DNA of 64,000 nucleotides, taken from assembly GCF_001439735.1 (NCBI RefSeq), contig NZ_JYLN01000012.1:1-64000 (forward strand). The letters run 5' to 3'. This document shows, piece after piece, positions 60,499-64,000 of this stretch (position 1 is the stretch's first letter; the number at the start of each line of letters is the position of its first letter). The notes under the pieces were generated by a model. That model saw only the letters and a program-made list of their open reading frames with translations, had not been told where the DNA came from and ran no database searches. A program made the position numbers and the translations under genes. Source of the stretch: Pseudomonas paralactis. GTDB taxonomy: Bacteria > Pseudomonadota > Gammaproteobacteria > Pseudomonadales > Pseudomonadaceae.

Positions 60499-61650
60499 AT
60501 GACTGCCATCCCCACCCCTGCGCCCGTGATCCCCGGGCGGCTGGAGCAGATGTCGACGCGCATCGCTTTCTTTATCGCAGGCTTTGGTATCGCCGCCTGG
60601 GCGCCCCTGGTGCCCTATGCCAAAGCGCGCGCAGATCTGAATGAAGGCACGCTTGGCCTGCTGCTGTTGTGCCTGGGCGTCGGCTCGATCCTCGCGATGC
60701 CGGCAGCCGGCGCCCTGGCATCGCGCTACGGCTGCCGTCGCGTACTCACCGCAGGGACGCTCATGATCTGCCTGGCCCTGCCGATGCTGGCCACGGTCAG
60801 CTCGATCCCGTTGTTGATCGCTGGCTTGTTCCTGTTTGGCGCGGGCCTGGGCACCGTGGACTCTACCGTCAATCTGCAAGCGGTGATTGTCGAGCGCGCC
60901 AGTGGCAAAACCATGATGTCGGGCTTCCATGGTTTATTCAGCCTGGGAGGGATCGTTGGCGCAGCGGGGGTTGCCGGTTTGCTGGGCCTGGGCCTGTCGC
61001 CACTGCAGGCGACGCTGGTAGTGGTGGTTATCATGGTTGCGGCATTGCTCAAGGCCGCACCGCACCTTTTGCCTTATGGCAGCGAAAGCTCCGGCCCGGC
61101 GTTTGCGGTGCCCCATGGTGTGGTGTTGTTTATTGGGTGCCTGTGTTTCATCGTATTCCTGGCCGAAGGTGCGGTGCTGGATTGGAGTGCTGTATTCCTC
61201 AGCGCTGAACGCGGCCTGGATGAAGCGTACGCAGGCCTTGGCTACGCGGCATTTGCCTTGACCATGACCGCGGGGCGTTTGACCGGTGATGCCATTGTCC
61301 GACGCCTGGGGACTACGCGCGTGATCGTGATCGGGGGCACCTTGGCGTGCGTCGGCCTGCTCATCGCGACGCTATTGCCGGCCTGGCAAACTGCATTACT
61401 GGGGTACGCATTGGTGGGTGCCGGCTGTTCAAATATCGTGCCGGTGCTGTACACCGCCGTCGGCAAACAGAAGGTCATGCCGGAACATATTGCGGTACCG
61501 GCCATCACCACGCTCGGTTACGCCGGTATTCTCGCCGGCCCTGCGGTGATCGGCTTTATCGCCCATGGCAGCAGCCTGAGTACCGCCTTTGTATTGATTG
61601 CGGTGTTGCTGGCGGCCGTGGCCATCAGCGGCAAAATCCTCAAGGTATAG
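60499..61650 (+). CDS. MFS transporter (YbjJ-like)
   Basis: 383-aa 12-segment membrane protein. RIAFFIAGFGIAAWAPLVPY and ARADLNEGTLGLLLLCLGVG at the N-terminus, and GFHGLFSLGGIVGAAGVAGL in the middle, resemble the YbjJ/FucP-like branch. Start ATG 60499 follows AAGGATTTCTC. Its substrate is unknown; pairing with the divergent DapF-like gene across the long hairpin may mean amino-acid-derivative export, which is speculation. Confidence 0.85.
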   Translation: MTAIPTPAPVIPGRLEQMSTRIAFFIAGFGIAAWAPLVPYAKARADLNEGTLGLLLLCLGVGSILAMPAAGALASRYGCRRVLTAGTLMICLALPMLATVSSIPLLIAGLFLFGAGLGTVDSTVNLQAVIVERASGKTMMSGFHGLFSLGGIVGAAGVAGLLGLGLSPLQATLVVVVIMVAALLKAAPHLLPYGSESSGPAFAVPHGVVLFIGCLCFIVFLAEGAVLDWSAVFLSAERGLDEAYAGLGYAAFALTMTAGRLTGDAIVRRLGTTRVIVIGGTLACVGLLIATLLPAWQTALLGYALVGAGCSNIVPVLYTAVGKQKVMPEHIAVPAITTLGYAGILAGPAVIGFIAHGSSLSTAFVLIAVLLAAVAISGKILKV

Positions 61651-61659
61651 GCGCGGCAG

Positions 61660-62565
61660 TCAGCGCGCTTTGCGAGCATCGTCCTGCTCCCGCCAGCGCT
61701 CGAGGCTTTTGTTGCTCAGCCAACCCTCTTTGTAAGTGGGGCCAAACAGTCGCGTGCCATTGGCACGTTCCAAGGAAGGCAGCAAACCAGGGCGCTCTAT
61801 AACGTTTTTCGCCGTGTAGACACACCATTCACTGTACTGGGGCCTGGGCATGCCGGTAGATGGGTCCAGTACAGTGCTGCCCTGCTGATCAACTTCGTAC
61901 GGGTCCTGCATGACCGCCTTGAGCTTGGCAATCTCAACGTACTGATGTTGTTCGAACAGGAAGGTGCGATCCATCGTCTTGTCTCTCAAGTGTTCAAACT
62001 GGCTTTGCAGCGCTTGCACCACTTGCGCGTTGCCTTGGGTATGAAACGGATCCTGGCTGAATACGCTCGCCGAGCTGTTGCCATGCAACGCCTGGGCTGC
62101 CGTGCTGAGACTGTCACGCGTGATATCGCCGTCGCGGCTGAAGATGGTGTCACTTAACCGCGGACGCTTGAGAATTTCCCTGACGACCTGAATGGCACCA
62201 TCCAGTGCCTCGGTTTCACCCAAGGGTTGAGCCGCGATCCGCTGCAATGACATCCAGGTCAAGCGCCCCTCATTAAGGAAGGGGTGCAGCAGACCAAAGG
62301 CTTTTTCAAGAGCCTTTGCCAATTGCTTGTCCGTTGAAGTTGCACCTGGCACGGACCCGCTCGCCCGTTCAGTGGGGAAGTTCTGCAGGTCTCGATGACT
62401 TAGAACGGATAACGTTCCGCGCGAAAGAATGGGCTTGCCAGAGATGCCTCGCTCAGGCGTGCAAGAAGCTTCCTGCCAGGTGACCGGTGGTAGCGTCGTT
62501 GCTTGCGCGGCTGATCCGCCAAGGGCAAGAGGCCGGCCGGGAGGTAGTACACCCTCGATTTTCAT
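61660..62565 (-). CDS. Putative type III-secreted protein with HrpF/NopX-like repeats
   Basis: 301-aa soluble protein without signal peptide. Two repeat-like modules: STDKQLAKALEKAFGLLHPF ... ILKRPRLSDTIFSRDGDITR (about 76-165) and NAQVVQALQSQFEHL ... VIERPGLLPSLE ... WLSNKSLERW (about 183-290). Each has the pattern 'A/S-x-K/E-x-L ... A..LL.rP.L...(D)G.I..-L', like the repeats of HrpF/NopX translocator-type proteins. A hrp-box match lies 98 bp upstream of the start. Start ATG 62565 follows TTGGAGAAAATCC. Function (translocon component, helper or effector) undetermined. Confidence 0.6.
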   Translation of the reverse strand: MKIEGVLPPGRPLALGGSAAQATTLPPVTWQEASCTPERGISGKPILSRGTLSVLSHRDLQNFPTERASGSVPGATSTDKQLAKALEKAFGLLHPFLNEGRLTWMSLQRIAAQPLGETEALDGAIQVVREILKRPRLSDTIFSRDGDITRDSLSTAAQALHGNSSASVFSQDPFHTQGNAQVVQALQSQFEHLRDKTMDRTFLFEQHQYVEIAKLKAVMQDPYEVDQQGSTVLDPSTGMPRPQYSEWCVYTAKNVIERPGLLPSLERANGTRLFGPTYKEGWLSNKSLERWREQDDARKAR

Positions 62566-62662
62566 GGATTTTCTCCAACTCTGTTCAGATGCATATCCGC
62601 TTGGTGACCTGTGCCGGAATGACCCAGATCAACGAATGGATTCCACTCGGACAAGCACCTCA

Positions 62663-62690
62663 TATGTGGTTGGAGGGAGACGGCAGTTCC
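62663..62690 (-). promoter_or_regulatory. Candidate hrp box (HrpL-dependent promoter) 1
   Basis: Read leftward: GGAACT, 15 bases, CCACATA. The HrpL consensus is GGAACC-N15/16-CCACNNA; one mismatch in the -35 block and a perfect -10 block. It lies 98 bp upstream of the ATG at 62565 in the correct orientation. Confidence 0.65.
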
Positions 62691-62742
62691 GGATGAGCAA
62701 CGAATACCAATGACAATATGTAAAAGCCCAGGCAAGGCACGA

Positions 62743-63060
62743 TCAACCTGACTTTCGACTACGCCACCACGTCGCCAGACTATTGATCAGCCCGGTGCGT
62801 TTCAGTGAGTCGGCGTGGGCCACTGGAACCTGGCGGTCCGCCAGCATGCCCCGGGAAAAATCATCTGCAACGGGTGCCTGAAACTTCCGCTCGCTGGCAA
62901 ACGCTTTCATGCGCCGGGCTTGGGCCACATATTCCTGCGCAGCGGTGGGGATACCTTCTGACACACCGCCCTTCTCGGATATGGCAGGATTTGCTTGCTG
63001 GGGGTTTTGCAAAAGTTCAAGGCGGCAAGGTTGGGAGGAATTAAACGAAGTTGAAGTCAT
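62743..63060 (-). CDS. Small putative type III secretion substrate
   Basis: 105-aa protein. The N-terminus MTSTSFNSSQPCRLELLQNP is rich in Ser, Thr, Asn and Gln and poor in acidic residues, as expected for a type III export signal; the C-terminus is basic (TWWRSRKSG). Start ATG 63060 follows GAGGGAAAACAC. A second hrp-box match lies 62 bp upstream. No homologue is recognised; an effector or a small helper/chaperone-type protein are both possible. Confidence 0.55.
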   Translation of the reverse strand: MTSTSFNSSQPCRLELLQNPQQANPAISEKGGVSEGIPTAAQEYVAQARRMKAFASERKFQAPVADDFSRGMLADRQVPVAHADSLKRTGLINSLATWWRSRKSG

Positions 63061-63121
63061 GTGTTTTCCCTCGGACAAAATGTGAAAAGTGGCGGGCCTA
63101 TGCACCACCGCAGCTATCACC

Positions 63122-63149
63122 TATGTGGCAAATAAGCGTAAGCCGTTCC
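63122..63149 (-). promoter_or_regulatory. Candidate hrp box (HrpL-dependent promoter) 2
   Basis: Read leftward: GGAACG, 15 bases, CCACATA. One mismatch from GGAACC in the -35 block and a -10 block identical to hrp box 1, with the same spacer length. It lies 62 bp before the ATG at 63060. Confidence 0.65.
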
Positions 63150-63200
63150 TTAAATAACGGAATCAGGCGCCGTTCTCGCAGCACAGCGCCTGAAGGTGGG

Positions 63201-64000
63201 TTATTGGGCCAGTAGGGCCAATGCTTTGCGACGGATCTTTCCGTCACCGTCGGCACTGACGAGGTTATCCATCAGTTTGAGCAGATCACCTCGTTTCATG
63301 ACTGCCTGGGCCAATTGGATCAGGTGATCCTTGGCGGCATCGCCCGTGAGCGCCTGACTTGCGAGTTTCTTCAAGTCTCTGAATTTAAGGTTAGGCCCGC
63401 CGCTTCCCGCTTTGAGCTCATCGAAATGCTCAAGCATTTCAGCGGCCAACTCTTTGTCAGTCTTGTACTTGAAGTAGTTATCCCCCTGGATAACCGCGTT
63501 CAGACTTTTCCAATCAATAAGATCATTCAACGCACCGGTTTGACCGTCCCGGTCAAGCGCCGCCATCAGTTCCGGCCGCCGCAGCAACTCGTTGGCCAAG
63601 CGGGTGTTTTCCCTCATGACCGGATTGGGCGACCATCCTCTTTTCGCCATTGCAAGAATGCTGTCAACACTGATAGACCCAGGGTTGTTTGGGTCTCTAA
63701 AGGCATTGAAGCTGTCGCGCAATTGCTGCGCCAACTCTTCGTTGCTCTTCAATGAATATTGCGGGTCGGGCCTGCCGGGTGCGACCGGATATGGCCTCCC
63801 CCCTGCGGTAGGGTCGGGGCGCAAAGGTGGATTGCTTGCCCCTGGGTTGGGCCTTGGCGGCGGGTTGCTACAGCCTGGATCAGGTCTTGGTGGCTGCCCA
63901 CAGCCGGGATGCATGGGCGGCCGATGCCCCAAGAACCAATGACTGAGCCAGCGCTTGAGTTGGCTCAGTAAGTGACGCAGCCCGGAAGGGTTGTGGTGAT
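63201..64000 (-). CDS. Partial: proline-rich protein with HrpF/NopX-like repeats (5' end outside window)
   Basis: The frame is open to the window edge, so the N-terminus is missing; the visible part reads HHNPSGLRHLLSQLKRWLSH onward. A Pro/Gly/Arg/Asn-rich linker (PPRPDPGCSNPPPRPNPGAS) precedes two repeats: LKSNEELAQQLRDSFNAFRD ... LLRRPELMAALDRDGQTGAL and YKTDKELAAEMLEHFDEL ... VMKRGDLLKLMDNLVSADGD. The endings DRDGQTG and SADGDGKI look like EF-hand-type acidic loops. The same pattern occurs in the gene at 61660, so the two belong together, probably as secreted type III translocator/effector proteins. Function inferred. Confidence 0.6.
   Translation of the reverse strand, partial: HHNPSGLRHLLSQLKRWLSHWFLGHRPPMHPGCGQPPRPDPGCSNPPPRPNPGASNPPLRPDPTAGGRPYPVAPGRPDPQYSLKSNEELAQQLRDSFNAFRDPNNPGSISVDSILAMAKRGWSPNPVMRENTRLANELLRRPELMAALDRDGQTGALNDLIDWKSLNAVIQGDNYFKYKTDKELAAEMLEHFDELKAGSGGPNLKFRDLKKLASQALTGDAAKDHLIQLAQAVMKRGDLLKLMDNLVSADGDGKIRRKALALLAQ

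Overview
The window is a chromosomal segment of a Pseudomonas, most likely of the P. fluorescens group. This is judged from moderately high GC coding, several families of Pseudomonas-type REP palindromes (cores GAGCGAGCTTGCTCGC and GGGAGCTGGCTTGCC), and gene neighbourhoods I recognise from pseudomonads (dhcR-dhcA-dhcB-atoB; ctpM-transporter-tlpQ-bqsS-bqsR-PepSY pair). Most of it is ordinary core metabolism and transport. Two or three accessory islands are devoted to protein secretion and bacterial or host interaction.

Layout. 1-620 is a structured dispersed repeat followed by a 72-bp tandem REP-like array. 0.6-8.7 kb holds a LysR/GMC oxidoreductase/MFS set, topoisomerase III, a CBS protein and a sirtuin. 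8.7-9.6 kb holds a small unknown gene behind a long hairpin-rich leader. 9.6-13.2 kb is the dehydrocarnitine/acetoacetate CoA-transferase and thiolase operon with its LysR regulator. 13.6-15.5 kb has two convergent lipoproteins. 15.7-22.1 kb is a polymorphic toxin locus: a 1592-aa Rhs protein ending in an R-S-E (pertussis-toxin-like) ADP-ribosyltransferase domain, followed by three AT-rich paralogous small genes that are the likely immunity genes. 22.2-26.9 kb holds hemB (zinc-cysteine type), a PhzF-like protein, a GST, a histidine phosphatase and an ArsP-like permease. 27.3-29.4 kb is selD-mnmH (selenium to tRNA selenouridine). 29.5-40.3 kb is mixed housekeeping (TerC, NhaR, SstT, YceH, an AroE-like protein, an AI-2E family transporter, YegQ/TrhP). 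40.3-48.6 kb carries two chemoreceptors, a Na+/H+ antiporter-type transporter, and a BqsRS/CarRS-like two-component operon with a candidate BqsR box in front. 48.7-53.1 kb holds a patatin-like protein, queD and codBA.

The right end is the second accessory area. 53.1-58.9 kb is one leftward T6SS effector operon (vgrG, DUF4123 adaptor, lipoprotein immunity, lipase effector). 59.1-61.7 kb has a DapF-like protein without the two catalytic cysteines, a very long hairpin and an MFS exporter. 61.7-64.0 kb holds three leftward genes. Two of these have close matches to the HrpL-dependent hrp box (GGAAC-N16-CCACNNA architecture) upstream, and two encode proteins with HrpF/NopX-like repeats. This suggests the border of, or an outlier from, a Hrp-type type III secretion regulon; the last gene runs off the window edge.

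The systems most worth a second look are the Rhs-ART toxin with three immunity paralogues, the hrp-box genes at the right edge, the structured leader at 8.8-9.2 kb, and the cysteine-less DapF paralogue. No tRNA, rRNA, CRISPR array or intact insertion sequence was seen.
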